The translations under genes were made by a program, and so were the position numbers. This document shows, piece after piece, positions 1 to 12,570 of a stretch of 48,415 bases of DNA. Below the pieces are notes generated by a model. It ran no database searches and was not told the origin of the DNA. It was given only the letters and a program-made list of their open reading frames with translations. Every line of letters starts with the position of its first letter. The first letter of the stretch is position 1. Origin of the DNA: Sideroxydans sp. Its GTDB lineage: Bacteria; Pseudomonadota; Gammaproteobacteria; Burkholderiales; Gallionellaceae. Location of the stretch: assembly GCA_024636935.1 (NCBI GenBank), contig JAGXGC010000003.1, forward strand, positions 1 through 48,415. Direction: 5' to 3'.

Positions 1-86
1 AAATGACCAGTCTTGCGACTTCCATGCCCCTTTGAAAGATGGTGCTTAACAACTTCTAACTTGAACTCCGTTGAATACTTGGCCAT
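1..86 (-). CDS. IS3-family transposase OrfA, N-terminal fragment (partial)
   Basis: The minus strand from the ATG at 86 encodes about 28 residues starting MAKYSTEFKLEVVKHHLS and then continues off the window. This is the start of the helix-turn-helix OrfA protein of IS3 elements, which binds the element ends and, fused to OrfB by programmed frameshifting, makes the active transposase. Only the first helix region is visible, so completeness and activity of the element cannot be judged. The frame is open to the window edge. Confidence 0.75.
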   Translation of the reverse strand, partial: MAKYSTEFKLEVVKHHLSKGHGSRKTGH

Positions 87-95
87 AAAAAAATA

Positions 96-133
96 CACCC
101 CAGAAGTTGGACTCTTGTCCAACTTCTGGGGTG
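96..133. repeat. Perfect 16-bp inverted repeat inside the IS tip
   Basis: CACCCCAGAAGTTGGA (96-111) and its exact reverse complement (118-133) flank a 6-base loop CTCTTG. The right arm is part of the terminal inverted repeat; the left arm is a second, inverted copy just upstream of orfA. In RNA this would form a stable hairpin before the transposase start. Similar hairpins near IS ends reduce transposase expression from outside transcription. That role here is inference. Confidence 0.8.
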
Positions 134-303
134 CAGTTCACTCGCGGGCTTCTTCTTTTGAGTACGGCAGTCTGCTAACGACCGCCGCTAGGCTACTCCA
201 GCCATATTTATGGCATCAACTAAATACCCGAGTTCTTTAATTGGGAATTATTCTGTACAATGTTGCGGCCATTTTTCGCGGCAAGCAAATAGCTGACTTT
301 TCT

Positions 304-330
304 TAAAGAATACTCAGCTGCTGCCGATAC
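304..330 (+). promoter_or_regulatory. Sigma-28 (FliA) type promoter for the chemoreceptor gene
   Basis: TAAA at 304-307, a 15-base spacer, then GCCGATAC at 323-330. The consensus for the flagellar sigma factor FliA is TAAA-N15-GCCGATAA, so only the last base differs. It lies 42 bases upstream of the chemoreceptor ATG. The remaining stretch from 141 to 303 holds no gene I can support. Confidence 0.8.
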
Positions 331-371
331 GGAAATTCATCGTCATCTATATTTCATCCAAGGAGAAAGCT

Positions 372-2009
372 ATGTCCATAGTTGATCAACTATTGGGACA
401 TCAAAGCATCGGGAAGCGTCTTGCTACCGGTTTTGCTGTTGTCGTATCAATCTTTATCGTGAACTTGCTGCTGATCGGCAACGCCTTCATACAATTGGAA
501 AACGACACGAAGCAAATTCGTGATGAAACCTTGCCGTATATCCTGACCGTCGATGAAATGAACACTGCGCGCGCTGAAGTGCAGCAATGGTTGACCGACG
601 TTTCCGCCACCCATAATCGTGATGGCTACGCAGATACCGATGAGGCTGCCGAGATTTTCTTGGCCGGTATCGAAAAGTATAAAAAAATGTATCGACAGGA
701 AAACGATACCGCCAATCTGAAGAGCATCGAAGAGATCGAGGAGAGTTTCAAAGCCTTCTATAAAGATGGCAAGACCATGGCCGAGATCTATATCACCAAA
801 GGCATGGACGCCGGAAATGTGGCAATGGAGGGCTTTGATAAATCCAGCAGCAGTATTGCTGAGAAACTATCCGCGTTCCGCAAGCAACAGATCGCCGAGG
901 CGAACCAGATCACCAGCGGCACTGTGAGTACCGCCGAATCGACCATGAAGATCATGGGCTTTGGCGGCTTGATCGCGGCTTTGCTTGCCATCACCTTTGC
1001 ACTGCTGATCACTCGCTCCATCACCCGCCCTATCGGGCAGATGCGCACTACGATGGTCAACATCGGCAAGAGTGGCGATTTCACCCAGCGCATCACCATC
1101 GAGAGCAAAGATGAGATCGGTCAAACCGTTCGCGCCTTCAACGAACTGATCGGAAATCTTCAGTCGACCCTTCACGAACTGCATGACGGCATAGACAAGC
1201 TCTTGGATTCATCAAACGGTTTGTCGGCTTCGTCGCATCAAGTCGCCAGCAGTTCAGCGCATCAAAGTGAGGCGTCTTCTTCGATGGCGGCCACGATTGA
1301 AGAGGTCACTGTCAGTATCAACCACGTATCCGAGTCCGCACACGAGGCGCTAGCGTTCTCAAAGAGGTCCGGCGAGCTATCCGACCAAGGTGGACAGATC
1401 ATTCACAGCGCTGCTTCCGAGATGAAACAGATAGCTGATACTGTGCGCGAAACTTCGGTATCCATCGAGGAGCTGGGGCGCCAGTCGACGCAAATATCCA
1501 CTATCGTTCAAGTGATCAAAGAGATTGCGGAACAAACCAACCTGCTGGCACTGAATGCCGCAATCGAAGCAGCACGTGCAGGCGAGCAAGGACGGGGCTT
1601 TGCAGTGGTTGCCGATGAAGTACGGAAATTGGCTGAACGAACTGCCAATGCGACCGGCGAGATCACGCAAATGATCGACAGCATCCAAAACACAGCCAAT
1701 GCTGCGGTAGGCAGTATGTCTGGAGCAGTCAATCAGGTGAACAGCGGAGTGACACTGGCCGAAAGTGCGGGTGATGCCATCAATCAGATCAAAGAAGGTT
1801 CAACAGAAGTCATCAGAACTGTCAGCGACATCTCGGATGCCTTGGTTGAGCAAAGTACTGCCAGCAACGAAGTCGCCGTCCAGGTGGAACGTGTGGCTCA
1901 GATGACAGAAGAGAATAGTGCCGCCGCTGAAGAGACATCCATCGCCGCACATCAACTTGCCGAATTGGCGGAAAAGATGCGCACGACGATCAGTCATTTC
2001 AAATGCTGA
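372..2009 (+). CDS. Methyl-accepting chemotaxis protein (transmembrane chemoreceptor)
   Basis: A 545-residue chemoreceptor that would signal to CheW/CheA to control flagellar rotation. It has a first membrane helix at about 17-37, a periplasmic helical sensor region of roughly 150 residues (four-helix-bundle type, ligand unknown), a second membrane helix at about 193-213, a HAMP domain (about 214-267) and a long cytoplasmic signalling coiled coil. The conserved hairpin tip is present around residue 380-420, including EQTNLLALNAAIEAARAGE and GFAVVADEVRKLAER. There is no C-terminal NWETF-like pentapeptide for CheR docking. The start is supported by AAGGAG at 360-365. A FliA-type promoter just upstream ties it to motility. 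No che genes are nearby, so it is a stand-alone receptor. Confidence 0.93.
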   Translation: MSIVDQLLGHQSIGKRLATGFAVVVSIFIVNLLLIGNAFIQLENDTKQIRDETLPYILTVDEMNTARAEVQQWLTDVSATHNRDGYADTDEAAEIFLAGIEKYKKMYRQENDTANLKSIEEIEESFKAFYKDGKTMAEIYITKGMDAGNVAMEGFDKSSSSIAEKLSAFRKQQIAEANQITSGTVSTAESTMKIMGFGGLIAALLAITFALLITRSITRPIGQMRTTMVNIGKSGDFTQRITIESKDEIGQTVRAFNELIGNLQSTLHELHDGIDKLLDSSNGLSASSHQVASSSAHQSEASSSMAATIEEVTVSINHVSESAHEALAFSKRSGELSDQGGQIIHSAASEMKQIADTVRETSVSIEELGRQSTQISTIVQVIKEIAEQTNLLALNAAIEAARAGEQGRGFAVVADEVRKLAERTANATGEITQMIDSIQNTANAAVGSMSGAVNQVNSGVTLAESAGDAINQIKEGSTEVIRTVSDISDALVEQSTASNEVAVQVERVAQMTEENSAAAEETSIAAHQLAELAEKMRTTISHFKC

Positions 2010-2094
2010 GATAACTCCTCCCAGAGCGATAGGTATTTTTGATGCCCCGTACCGAAATCCCGCATTCAACCAGCGGGAAATAATCGGCGCTGTT

Positions 2095-2682
2095 TCAAAT
2101 CGCCAGTATCTCTTCTCTGCGAAAACAATCCATCGCATGGTCGTTCACCATGCCTGTCGCTTGCATATGCGCGTAACAGATCGTCGAGCCGACGAATTTG
2201 AAACCGCGACGAATAAGGTCTTTGCTCATGGCGTCAGATTCCTTGCTAGTCGCCATATAATCGGCAGAGGTGCGTATCGTATTGACGATGGGCTTGCCAT
2301 CCACGAAACGCCAGATGTAGGAATCGAAGCTACCGAATTCATTTTGCACTTCCAGAAACCGCTGCGCATTGTTTATCGCTGCCAATATCTTCGCTCGATT
2401 GCGAATGATGCCGGCATCGCCCATCAGCTTCTCTACTTTACTGTCACTGTAGCGAGCAATTTCATGCGGGTCGAACCCATCGAACAGCGCGCGATAGTTC
2501 TCCCGTTTGCGCAACACGGTATACCAGCTCAATCCGGCTTGGGCTGCTTCTAACATGAGGAACTCAAACAACACCCGATCATCGTGAACGGGTACGCCCC
2601 ACTCTTTGTCGTGATAGTCGATGTAGTCGGGCTTGCTAAGATCAACCCACTGACACCGGCATATTTCTTGTGTGTGTTTCAT
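2095..2682 (-). CDS. tag: DNA-3-methyladenine glycosylase I
   Basis: A 195-residue protein of the Tag family, which removes N3-methyladenine from alkylated DNA to start base-excision repair. Visible family marks are RCQWV near the N-terminus, YHDKEWGVPVHDD, the central LEAAQAGLSW helix-hairpin-helix region and the C-terminal NDHAMDCF, which carries the His and Cys zinc ligands. The length matches E. coli Tag. It stands alone: the chemoreceptor converges from the left and a cytochrome gene lies 127 bases to its right on the same strand. The 2683-2809 gap contains no further gene. A weak CCCGC/GCGGG hairpin lies downstream, near 2060, but has no clear T-run. Confidence 0.93.
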   Translation of the reverse strand: MKHTQEICRCQWVDLSKPDYIDYHDKEWGVPVHDDRVLFEFLMLEAAQAGLSWYTVLRKRENYRALFDGFDPHEIARYSDSKVEKLMGDAGIIRNRAKILAAINNAQRFLEVQNEFGSFDSYIWRFVDGKPIVNTIRTSADYMATSKESDAMSKDLIRRGFKFVGSTICYAHMQATGMVNDHAMDCFRREEILAI

Positions 2683-2809
2683 GCGTAGGTCCGCGATTAG
2701 GAGGTACGGATTCTAACCACATCCTGCTGACAGCATAGTGGCAGCAGTCTTACGCATCCGCCATCCGCCTTAATCAGCCCAGGACGGAGCAGCTTCTAGA
2801 CGAGGGAAT

Positions 2810-3292
2810 TCAATCATCGTCGTCATACCTCCCCGTACGCCCAGGGATACCGATGTCGTGCTCAGACCAGCGTCCTCGCGCTATGCTCTGATGACAGGCG
2901 GTGCAGTTGGCTCGGCTCTTTACTTCGGGATGCACCCATTCCTTAGGCGAGATGCTGCGGTGTTCGCGAGCGAACCAAGGTGTCTCGGTGATGCGCAGGC
3001 TGACTGCACTATTCCGCGCACCGCGCCCCGCGTAGCGCGTCAGATATTCCTCGATCGCCTGCCTGTCTTTCGCATTCAGTTCGGCGTTGTCACCAAAGTG
3101 CTTATCCAGGCCGGACATCAGCTTTTTCCAGTTATCTTCCGTCAGCAGTCGCGGTGGAAATGCGATGTGGCAACTACCGCACTCTTCTTGCCACAATGCG
3201 TTGGGCGGTGTCTTCATCTTGTCGCCTCCGGCGAATGCCAGTTGAGTCGCTGCCAGCATCAGCAGCGTGATACAAACTTTATTCGCGGTCAT
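2810..3292 (-). CDS. Dihaem cytochrome c (DHC family), periplasmic
   Basis: A 160-residue exported protein with a signal peptide (about 1-21, cleaved after AFA) and two haem-binding motifs, CGSCH at 38-42 and CTACH at 130-134. The spacing and overall size fit the dihaem cytochrome c family, small periplasmic electron carriers often paired with a cytochrome b561. SD sequence AGGAG lies 6 bases upstream of the ATG. The protein ends in an acidic tail of four aspartates. It is divergent from the two-component system at 3377, a pairing that suggests regulation by that system. The redox partner is unknown; a cytochrome b561 is encoded at 34906, far from it. Confidence 0.85.
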   Translation of the reverse strand: MTANKVCITLLMLAATQLAFAGGDKMKTPPNALWQEECGSCHIAFPPRLLTEDNWKKLMSGLDKHFGDNAELNAKDRQAIEEYLTRYAGRGARNSAVSLRITETPWFAREHRSISPKEWVHPEVKSRANCTACHQSIARGRWSEHDIGIPGRTGRYDDDD

Positions 3293-3339
3293 AATGTGCT
3301 CCTGTTCGGTTAAGACGGTGCGCAGTGTGGCAAAAGATC

Positions 3340-3356
3340 CTTAACCTCTGCTTAAT
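3340..3356 (+). promoter_or_regulatory. Direct-repeat operator of PmrA/QseB type
   Basis: CTTAAC-CTCTG-CTTAAT: two hexamers in direct repeat, 5 bases apart, matching the PmrA/QseB box pattern (CTTAAT-N5-CTTAAT). It sits 20 bases upstream of the response-regulator start and within the shared promoter region with the dihaem cytochrome gene. Autoregulation, and possibly control of the cytochrome, is inferred. Confidence 0.65.
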
Positions 3357-3376
3357 GTACGGATGAGTTTTCGACA

Positions 3377-4039
3377 ATGAGAATATTGCTGGTGGAAGAT
3401 GACAGACTGCTCGGCGATGGCACACGCAACAGCCTCGGCCATCTGGGCTTCACCGTGGACTGGATGAATGACGGACAGCAGGCGCTAGATGCGCTGACTG
3501 TCGAATCTTACGACGCCATCGTGCTCGACATCGGTCTTCCGCGGCAAGATGGTTACAGTGTGTTGAAAAGCTTGCGCGAGCGGGGCCTGCACACACCTGT
3601 GCTGCTACTCACCGCACGCGACGACAAATTGGACAAACTCAAAGGCTTCGGCCTCGGCGCAGACGACTATGTGGTGAAGCCAGTGGACATGGAAGAGCTC
3701 GCCGCACGGCTGCGCGCCCTGATTCGCCGAACGGCAGGACGCGCCACCGCGCGCATCGCGGTTGGTGCTGTGGCGATAGATCCAGATAGTCGACAGGTCT
3801 GGCTCAACGGAGAAACTGTGGAACTCTCGGCACGCGAATTCGGCCTGCTGGAACTGCTGATGCAGAACGCCGACCGCGTGATGACCCGCGCCCAGCTCGA
3901 GCAAAACATCTACGGCTGGGACGACAGCACCGACAGTAACACCATCGAAGTGTTCATCCACCACCTGCGAAAAAAACTGGGTAGCGACTTCATCCAGACC
4001 CTGCGCGGCATCGGCTACACCGTGAGGCGCCCATCATGA
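3377..4039 (+). CDS. OmpR-family response regulator, QseB/PmrA type
   Basis: A 220-residue two-domain regulator. The receiver domain has the acidic pair EDD near residue 7-9, the phosphoacceptor Asp51 in VLDIGLP, Thr79 in LLLTA and Lys101 in VVKP. The C-terminal winged-helix DNA-binding domain (about 125-218) has the usual LSAREFGLLELL and TIEVFIHHLRKKL motifs. The gene's last 4 bases overlap the kinase start (ATGA), so the two are co-translated. Closest functional groups by motif are QseB, PmrA and TctD; the signal is not known. A direct-repeat box just upstream suggests it regulates its own operon. Confidence 0.9.
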   Translation: MRILLVEDDRLLGDGTRNSLGHLGFTVDWMNDGQQALDALTVESYDAIVLDIGLPRQDGYSVLKSLRERGLHTPVLLLTARDDKLDKLKGFGLGADDYVVKPVDMEELAARLRALIRRTAGRATARIAVGAVAIDPDSRQVWLNGETVELSAREFGLLELLMQNADRVMTRAQLEQNIYGWDDSTDSNTIEVFIHHLRKKLGSDFIQTLRGIGYTVRRPS

Positions 4040-5379
4040 GCCGGCGCACCCTGTCCATCCAGTCACGGCTCACGATGCTGTTGCTCGGAGCGGTACTACT
4101 ATTCGGCATCCTCGCCGGTTACGAGAGCCACAAGAACGCACTGCACGAAGCAGACGAACTGTTCGATGCGCAACTGGTGCAGTTCGCGCACAGCCTGCTC
4201 TCGGTATCGACCGACCTAGACGACGACCACGCTGCGCAGAAGATTCCCCGCACACACAAATACCAGCAGCACTTTGTGTTCGAAGTTTGGAGCGAGGACG
4301 ACGGCGAACGCCGTGTGCTGCTTCGCTCGGACGAAGATACCGACCTGAGCGGTATGGATGTACCTGAAAACAAACTCACGAACACAGTCTGGAACGACAG
4401 CGGTTGGCGTTTCCAACACTTGCGAGACAAACGCCGCCGCATCGAGGTTCTGGTAGGACAAAACAACAAGGTGCGTGATGAATTGGCGCGAGAAGTGGCT
4501 TGGCACAACGTCACACCGTTCCTGTTCGGCTTGCCGGTGCTGGCGCTGTTCGTTTTGCTCGCCATCCGCTTCGGACTGCGGCCATTGAACAGGCTCACCG
4601 CCGGACTTCAGCGATTGAAACCCGAGCAGTTAGGCACCATCGAATTGGGAGAGACGCCCGCCGAGGTCACACCGGTGGTATACGCGCTGAACCAGTTGCT
4701 GACGCGCACAGCGGACATGATAGAGAACGAGCGCCGTTTCACTGCCGACGCCGCGCACGAGTTGCGTACGCCCATCGCTGCGCTGCAAGCACAGATTCAG
4801 GCTGCACAATTCGCCACCAGCGACGCCGAACGGAGCGACTGCCTGCAAAAATCGCTACTAGGAACGGAGCGTATGTCGCATCTGGTCGGGCAGTTGCTGA
4901 CGCTATCGCGACTGGATGAACTGAATGCCCCCGCTTTACTTGAACCCTTGGACCTAACAGAACTGGCGCGTGCATGCAGTGCCGAGATCGCGCCGCTTGC
5001 GTTGGATAAAGATATCGTACTGGAGCTGAACGCCACACCGGCAGTGCAGGTGATGGCATCTGAAGAGCTGCTACGCATCCTAGTACGCAATCTGCTGGAC
5101 AACGCCATCCGCTATACGCCTCAAGGTGGACACGTACTTATCGAAATAGAGAAAAACACACTGACTATCACCGACAGTGGCTGCGGCGTACCCGCGGAGC
5201 ATCTGCCACTACTGGGACAGCGCTTCAATCGCCTAGATCGCTCAGCGCAGGATGGTGTGGGGCTGGGGCTTTCCATCGTGACGCGTATCTCTGCACTGCA
5301 TAGCGCAAAAGTCGAGTTCAGTCATGCATCCGGCCACAGTGGCTTGGTAGTGAGTGTGCGTTTCCCGGTAAAGAATTGA
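4036..5379 (+). CDS. Sensor histidine kinase, QseC/PmrB type
   Basis: A 447-residue inner-membrane kinase. Membrane helices are at about 12-30 and 158-178, enclosing a periplasmic sensor of about 125 residues. A HAMP segment follows, then the dimerisation/phosphoacceptor helix with His241 in FTADAAHELRTPIAALQAQ, and the ATP-binding domain with NLLDNAIRYTPQGG, DSGCGVP and GVGLGLSIV. It phosphorylates the regulator encoded immediately upstream. The periplasmic loop is acidic (several D/E runs), as in kinases that sense metal or cationic compounds, but I cannot name the signal. The gene ends 14 bases from the convergent def gene. Confidence 0.92.
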   Translation: MSRRTLSIQSRLTMLLLGAVLLFGILAGYESHKNALHEADELFDAQLVQFAHSLLSVSTDLDDDHAAQKIPRTHKYQQHFVFEVWSEDDGERRVLLRSDEDTDLSGMDVPENKLTNTVWNDSGWRFQHLRDKRRRIEVLVGQNNKVRDELAREVAWHNVTPFLFGLPVLALFVLLAIRFGLRPLNRLTAGLQRLKPEQLGTIELGETPAEVTPVVYALNQLLTRTADMIENERRFTADAAHELRTPIAALQAQIQAAQFATSDAERSDCLQKSLLGTERMSHLVGQLLTLSRLDELNAPALLEPLDLTELARACSAEIAPLALDKDIVLELNATPAVQVMASEELLRILVRNLLDNAIRYTPQGGHVLIEIEKNTLTITDSGCGVPAEHLPLLGQRFNRLDRSAQDGVGLGLSIVTRISALHSAKVEFSHASGHSGLVVSVRFPVKN

Positions 5380-5393
5380 TTGGCAAATTGCGG

Positions 5394-5927
5394 CTAGTCG
5401 TCCACCAGATCCTGACCGGGGAACAATACATCGCTGAAGCCGAAGTCGCGCATGTCGCGGATGCGCATGGGATAGAGGATACCGTCGAGATGGTCGCATT
5501 CGTGTTGCACCACGCGTGCATGGAAACCACTCACCGTACAGTCGATCGGCGCGCCATTCTCATCGCGCCCCTGATAGCGCAGCTTGGTATATCGCGGCAC
5601 TAACCCGCGCATTCCGGGCACGCTGAGGCAACCCTCCCAGCCTTCTTCCATCTCGTCCGATAGCGGTGTCAGAACGGGGTTGATGAGTACGGTCTGCGGC
5701 ACGACCTCCGCATCGGGATAGCGTTCATTCTTTTCTACGCCGAAGATCACTACACGTAACGGCACGCCGATTTGCGGTGCAGCCAACCCGACACCACTCA
5801 AATCCTTCATGGTGTCGCGCATGTCTTGCAGTAAGGAATGCAACACCGCACCACCGAAGTCGCTGATCGGTTCGGCTTGTTGCAACAGGCGAGCATCGCC
5901 CATACGCAGCACTGCTTTAATCGCCAT
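5394..5927 (-). CDS. def: Peptide deformylase
   Basis: Removes the N-formyl group from nascent proteins. All three family motifs are present in a 177-residue protein: [10 protein letters not shown] (46-54), EGCLSV with metal ligand Cys100, and QHECDHLDG with His142, Glu143 and His146. I chose the ATG at 5927 because it follows GGTGGAG and gives the normal [11 protein letters not shown] start; a longer frame adds 12 residues unlike the family. This start overlaps the end of the phosphorylase gene by 11 bases. It is not next to fmt here, unlike the common def-fmt arrangement. Confidence 0.95.
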   Translation of the reverse strand: MAIKAVLRMGDARLLQQAEPISDFGGAVLHSLLQDMRDTMKDLSGVGLAAPQIGVPLRVVIFGVEKNERYPDAEVVPQTVLINPVLTPLSDEMEEGWEGCLSVPGMRGLVPRYTKLRYQGRDENGAPIDCTVSGFHARVVQHECDHLDGILYPMRIRDMRDFGFSDVLFPGQDLVDD

Positions 5928-6663
5928 CGGACTCCACCAAAGCTCCCAGGATACGGCGCACACGCGCCATCGCCGGCTGGGCGACGCTACCGATTTTATC
6001 GAGCACTATGCCACCCTGACTACTACGCCGACCGGCGGCGTCGTTCACCACCACCGCGATGGCGGCATAGTGCAGCCCCAGCTCACGTGCCAGCGCGGCT
6101 TCCGGCATGCCTGTCATACCGGCCATGTCCGCACCATCTTTTTCGTAGCGGTTGATCTCGGCCAGTGTCTCCAGACGCGGCCCCTGAACAGCGGCATACA
6201 CACCTCCATTCAACACAGGCTCGTTCGCATGCTGCGCTGCATCGAGAATGCGTTGACGCAATTGCTCGCTATAGGGAAAAGTGAAGTCGACATGCGCGAC
6301 GGTCTTCTCATGGCCATCGAAGTAAGTCGCTTCACGGCCATAGGTGTAATCGATGACCTGGTCGGGCACAACCAGCGCACTCGGGGTGAGATCGGCACGT
6401 ATGCCCCCTACAGAAGTGATCGCTACCACATCAGTCGCACCCTGATCATGCAGCGCCCACAGATTGGCGCGATAGTTCACAAGATGCGGAGGGATGGTGT
6501 GCCCGTAACCGTGACGGGCGATGAACATCACTTCGTGACCACTCAACGTGCCGAAAGTCATCGGCCCGGAAGGTTCACCATAAGGCGTGCGCATCACCTG
6601 CCGGTGGGTGATGATGAGATTGGACAACTGGTCAAATCCGGTACCGCCAATGATCGCTATCAC
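5917..6663 (-). CDS. Methylthioadenosine / methylthioinosine phosphorylase (PNP family)
   Basis: A 248-residue nucleoside phosphorylase of the MTAP/PNP class, which splits a purine nucleoside with phosphate. Visible marks: GGTGFD phosphate-binding start, [27 protein letters not shown], the QGPRLET segment, [11 protein letters not shown] and the C-terminal VVNDAAG. The substrate-specificity region fits the bacterial group that includes the S-methyl-5'-thioinosine phosphorylase of Pseudomonas, but sequence alone does not separate this from MTAP. The next gene upstream in the transcript is a hypoxanthine phosphoribosyltransferase, one base away, which would use the base released from methylthioinosine. 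That context favours the methylthioinosine reading. Confidence 0.85.
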   Translation of the reverse strand: MIAIIGGTGFDQLSNLIITHRQVMRTPYGEPSGPMTFGTLSGHEVMFIARHGYGHTIPPHLVNYRANLWALHDQGATDVVAITSVGGIRADLTPSALVVPDQVIDYTYGREATYFDGHEKTVAHVDFTFPYSEQLRQRILDAAQHANEPVLNGGVYAAVQGPRLETLAEINRYEKDGADMAGMTGMPEAALARELGLHYAAIAVVVNDAAGRRSSQGGIVLDKIGSVAQPAMARVRRILGALVESDGD

Positions 6664-6664
6664 G

Positions 6665-10379
<3,715 letters not shown>

Positions 10380-10418
10380 GTCCCTGCCGATATTTCCAGT
10401 GAAGAATGACCGGGCCGA

Positions 10419-11474
10419 TTATAACGATACTAGCGGTAGTTCGCCCTCACTCATGCCGATCTTTCCGATGTTGTGCAAACTACGGACGAATTCCGGGTCC
10501 TCATGCAGTTGCGCATGGCTGCGGGGTTGCGAATGGCCATGCATCTGCGCCAGACGCGCACGACTGGGGGCTGGTAACTCCCATTTCAGGCCAGCCAACA
10601 GCTCATCGGCCAGATCGGGACGGTTACATACCAGCACCATGTCGCAGCCGGCTTGAAGCGCGGCTTCCGCGCGGTGCACGATGCCGCCCGCCACGGTCGC
10701 GCCTTCCATGCTGAGGTCGTCGCTGAAGATGCAGCCTTCGAAGCTCAGTTCGCCACGCAGGATATCTTTCAGCCAGCGTTTGGAGAACCCGGCAGGCTTG
10801 TCGTCAACCTTGGGGTAGATGACGTGGGCAGGCATCACGGCAGTCAGTCCGAAATGCACCATCTGCTTGAATGGAATCATGTCGCACAACTCGATATCGG
10901 TGTAGCTGCGCTCATCCACAGGAATCGCCAGATGCGAATCGGCAGTGACAAAACCGTGCCCAGGGAAATGTTTGCCCACGGTCGGCATGCCACCCTGCTT
11001 CAGCCCCAGCAGCAGGCTGTGCGCCAGTTCTGCGATGGCCTGCGGTTCGCTATGAAAGGCGCGGTCACCGATAACGGTACTCGCGCCGTAATCCACATCC
11101 AGCACCGGCGTGAAGCTGAAATCCACTCCATGCACGCGCAACTCTGATGCCATCACAAAACCCACCTCTTGCGCCAGATGTTTGGCCTGCTTGGGATGCT
11201 TATCCCATATCTTGCCCAGCTCGCGCATAGGCGGGATGCGGGTGAATCCTTCGCGGAAACGTTGTACGCGACCACCTTCGTGATCGACGGCGATCAATAA
11301 CGGCGGTGTGCGCAAAGCATGAATGCTGGCGGTCAGCGCGGCCAGTTGCGCGGGGGATTCATAGTTGCGCGCGAACAGGATGACGCCGCCGACCAAGGGA
11401 TGACGCAAACGCACTTCATCCTCCGGTGTCAGCGTCTTGCCTGCCACATCCAGCATCACCGGTCCGATACCCAT
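10419..11474 (-). CDS. nagZ: Beta-N-acetylhexosaminidase NagZ
   Basis: A GH3-family cytoplasmic enzyme of about 351 residues that trims N-acetylglucosamine from recycled peptidoglycan fragments. Family marks: [12 protein letters not shown], the active-site loop VGKHFPGHG and the nucleophile motif [10 protein letters not shown]. The ATG at 11474 is preferred over a TTG one codon earlier since it overlaps the acpS stop (TGATG) and lies 8 bases after AAGGAG. It is the last gene of the long lepA-to-nagZ chain. The nagZ product can influence beta-lactamase induction in species that have AmpR; no such gene is here. Confidence 0.94.
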   Translation of the reverse strand: MGIGPVMLDVAGKTLTPEDEVRLRHPLVGGVILFARNYESPAQLAALTASIHALRTPPLLIAVDHEGGRVQRFREGFTRIPPMRELGKIWDKHPKQAKHLAQEVGFVMASELRVHGVDFSFTPVLDVDYGASTVIGDRAFHSEPQAIAELAHSLLLGLKQGGMPTVGKHFPGHGFVTADSHLAIPVDERSYTDIELCDMIPFKQMVHFGLTAVMPAHVIYPKVDDKPAGFSKRWLKDILRGELSFEGCIFSDDLSMEGATVAGGIVHRAEAALQAGCDMVLVCNRPDLADELLAGLKWELPAPSRARLAQMHGHSQPRSHAQLHEDPEFVRSLHNIGKIGMSEGELPLVSL

Positions 11475-11857
11475 CAATGCTCTCCTTCAAGAATCACGAA
11501 AGCGACGGCATGCTCATGCTCGTCACTGATACTCAGATGATGGCGAGAAACACCACGTGTATTTAAATAAGTTTTCAACTCCGGCGCGAACAGCAAGGTC
11601 GGCTTACCCAGCGTGTCATGGCCGATAGTGATGTTGTGCAGACTCACCGGATGGCGCAGCCCCTGACCTGTCGCTTTGGCAAACGCCTCTTTGGCAGCAA
11701 AACGTTTGGCAAGGAAACGGGCCGGATGGGCCTGCTCCGCATACTCCGCCAGCTCCGGTGCAGTGAGCAGTCGCTCAGCGAACGCGACACCATGCCGCTC
11801 GCAAGCCGACGCTATGCGTGCCGTGGAGACGATGTCGGTACCAATACCGAGGATCAT
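11474..11857 (-). CDS. acpS: Holo-[acyl-carrier-protein] synthase
   Basis: Transfers 4'-phosphopantetheine from CoA to acyl carrier protein. The 127-residue length and the motifs [12 protein letters not shown] (with the Mg-binding Asp) and [15 protein letters not shown] are typical of AcpS. It overlaps pdxJ by 4 bases (ATGA) and nagZ by 1 base. The pdxJ-acpS pair is a long-standing conserved arrangement in proteobacteria. Confidence 0.95.
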   Translation of the reverse strand: MILGIGTDIVSTARIASACERHGVAFAERLLTAPELAEYAEQAHPARFLAKRFAAKEAFAKATGQGLRHPVSLHNITIGHDTLGKPTLLFAPELKTYLNTRGVSRHHLSISDEHEHAVAFVILEGEH

Positions 11858-12570
11858 GCGCGCAGCAGCACCTTCATGTTCTTTACCGCTTGCTCCAGCC
11901 CGATGAACACGGCCTCGGCGACGATGGCGTGGCCGATGTTGAGTTCGGCGATATGCGGGATGGCGACGATGTCTTGCACGTTGTGATAGTGCAGGCCGTG
12001 ACCGGCGTTCACTTGCAGGCCGAGGCCGTGTGCGTACTGCGTGGCATCGTGGATGCGCTTCAATTCCGCCGCACGCTCGGGAACGCTATCCGCATCGGCA
12101 TACTTGCCGGTGTGGATCTCGATCACCGGCGCACCGGCTTTCACGGCGGCATCGATCTGCTTCTCATCGGCATCGATGAACAGCGATACGCGAATGCCCG
12201 CTTCGCTGCAACGCTGCGTGGCGCGCTTGACCTGCTCGAAATACTTCACCACATCCAACCCGCCCTCGGTAGTGAGTTCTTCGCGTTTCTCAGGCACCAG
12301 ACAGATGTCGTGCGGCTTCACACGCACGGCGTTGTCTATCATCTCGTCGGTAACGGCGCATTCCAGATTCATGCGCGTCTGCAACATGCCGCGCAGGATG
12401 TCGACGTCGGCATCTTGAATATGGCGGCGGTCTTCGCGCAGATGGATGGTGATGGCGTCCGCACCCGCTTCTTCGCAGACCAGCGCGGCGCGCACCAGAT
12501 TGGGATAACGCGCTCCGCGCGCTTGGCGCAGGGTGGCGACGTGGTCGATATTTAATCCAAGCTTGATCAT
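11854..12570 (-). CDS. pdxJ: Pyridoxine 5'-phosphate synthase
   Basis: A 238-residue TIM-barrel enzyme that condenses 3-amino-2-oxopropyl phosphate with deoxyxylulose 5-phosphate in the last ring-forming step of vitamin B6 synthesis. It has the family start [16 protein letters not shown], the [11 protein letters not shown] motif, [15 protein letters not shown] and the C-terminal [10 protein letters not shown]. It overlaps recO by 4 bases. Its location between recO and acpS is the standard proteobacterial order. Confidence 0.96.
   Translation of the reverse strand: MIKLGLNIDHVATLRQARGARYPNLVRAALVCEEAGADAITIHLREDRRHIQDADVDILRGMLQTRMNLECAVTDEMIDNAVRVKPHDICLVPEKREELTTEGGLDVVKYFEQVKRATQRCSEAGIRVSLFIDADEKQIDAAVKAGAPVIEIHTGKYADADSVPERAAELKRIHDATQYAHGLGLQVNAGHGLHYHNVQDIVAIPHIAELNIGHAIVAEAVFIGLEQAVKNMKVLLRA

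Larger units (their letters stand above)
1..140 (-). mobile_element. End of an IS3-family (IS150-like) insertion sequence, truncated by window edge
   Basis: Read on the minus strand the outer tip at 140 begins TGAACTGCACCCCAG, which resembles the ends of IS150-group IS3 elements. It is followed after 54 bases by the first codons of an OrfA transposase. The rest of the element lies outside the window to the left, so its length, the second end and the target-site duplication cannot be seen. The tip contains a perfect 16-bp inverted repeat (see the separate entry). The family assignment comes from the tip sequence plus the OrfA N-terminus and is an inference from pattern memory. Confidence 0.75.

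Noticed and set aside
2052..2072. CCCGC/GCGGG hairpin downstream of the chemoreceptor gene
   Set aside because: Short stem, 8-base loop and no T-run on either strand; not enough for a terminator call.
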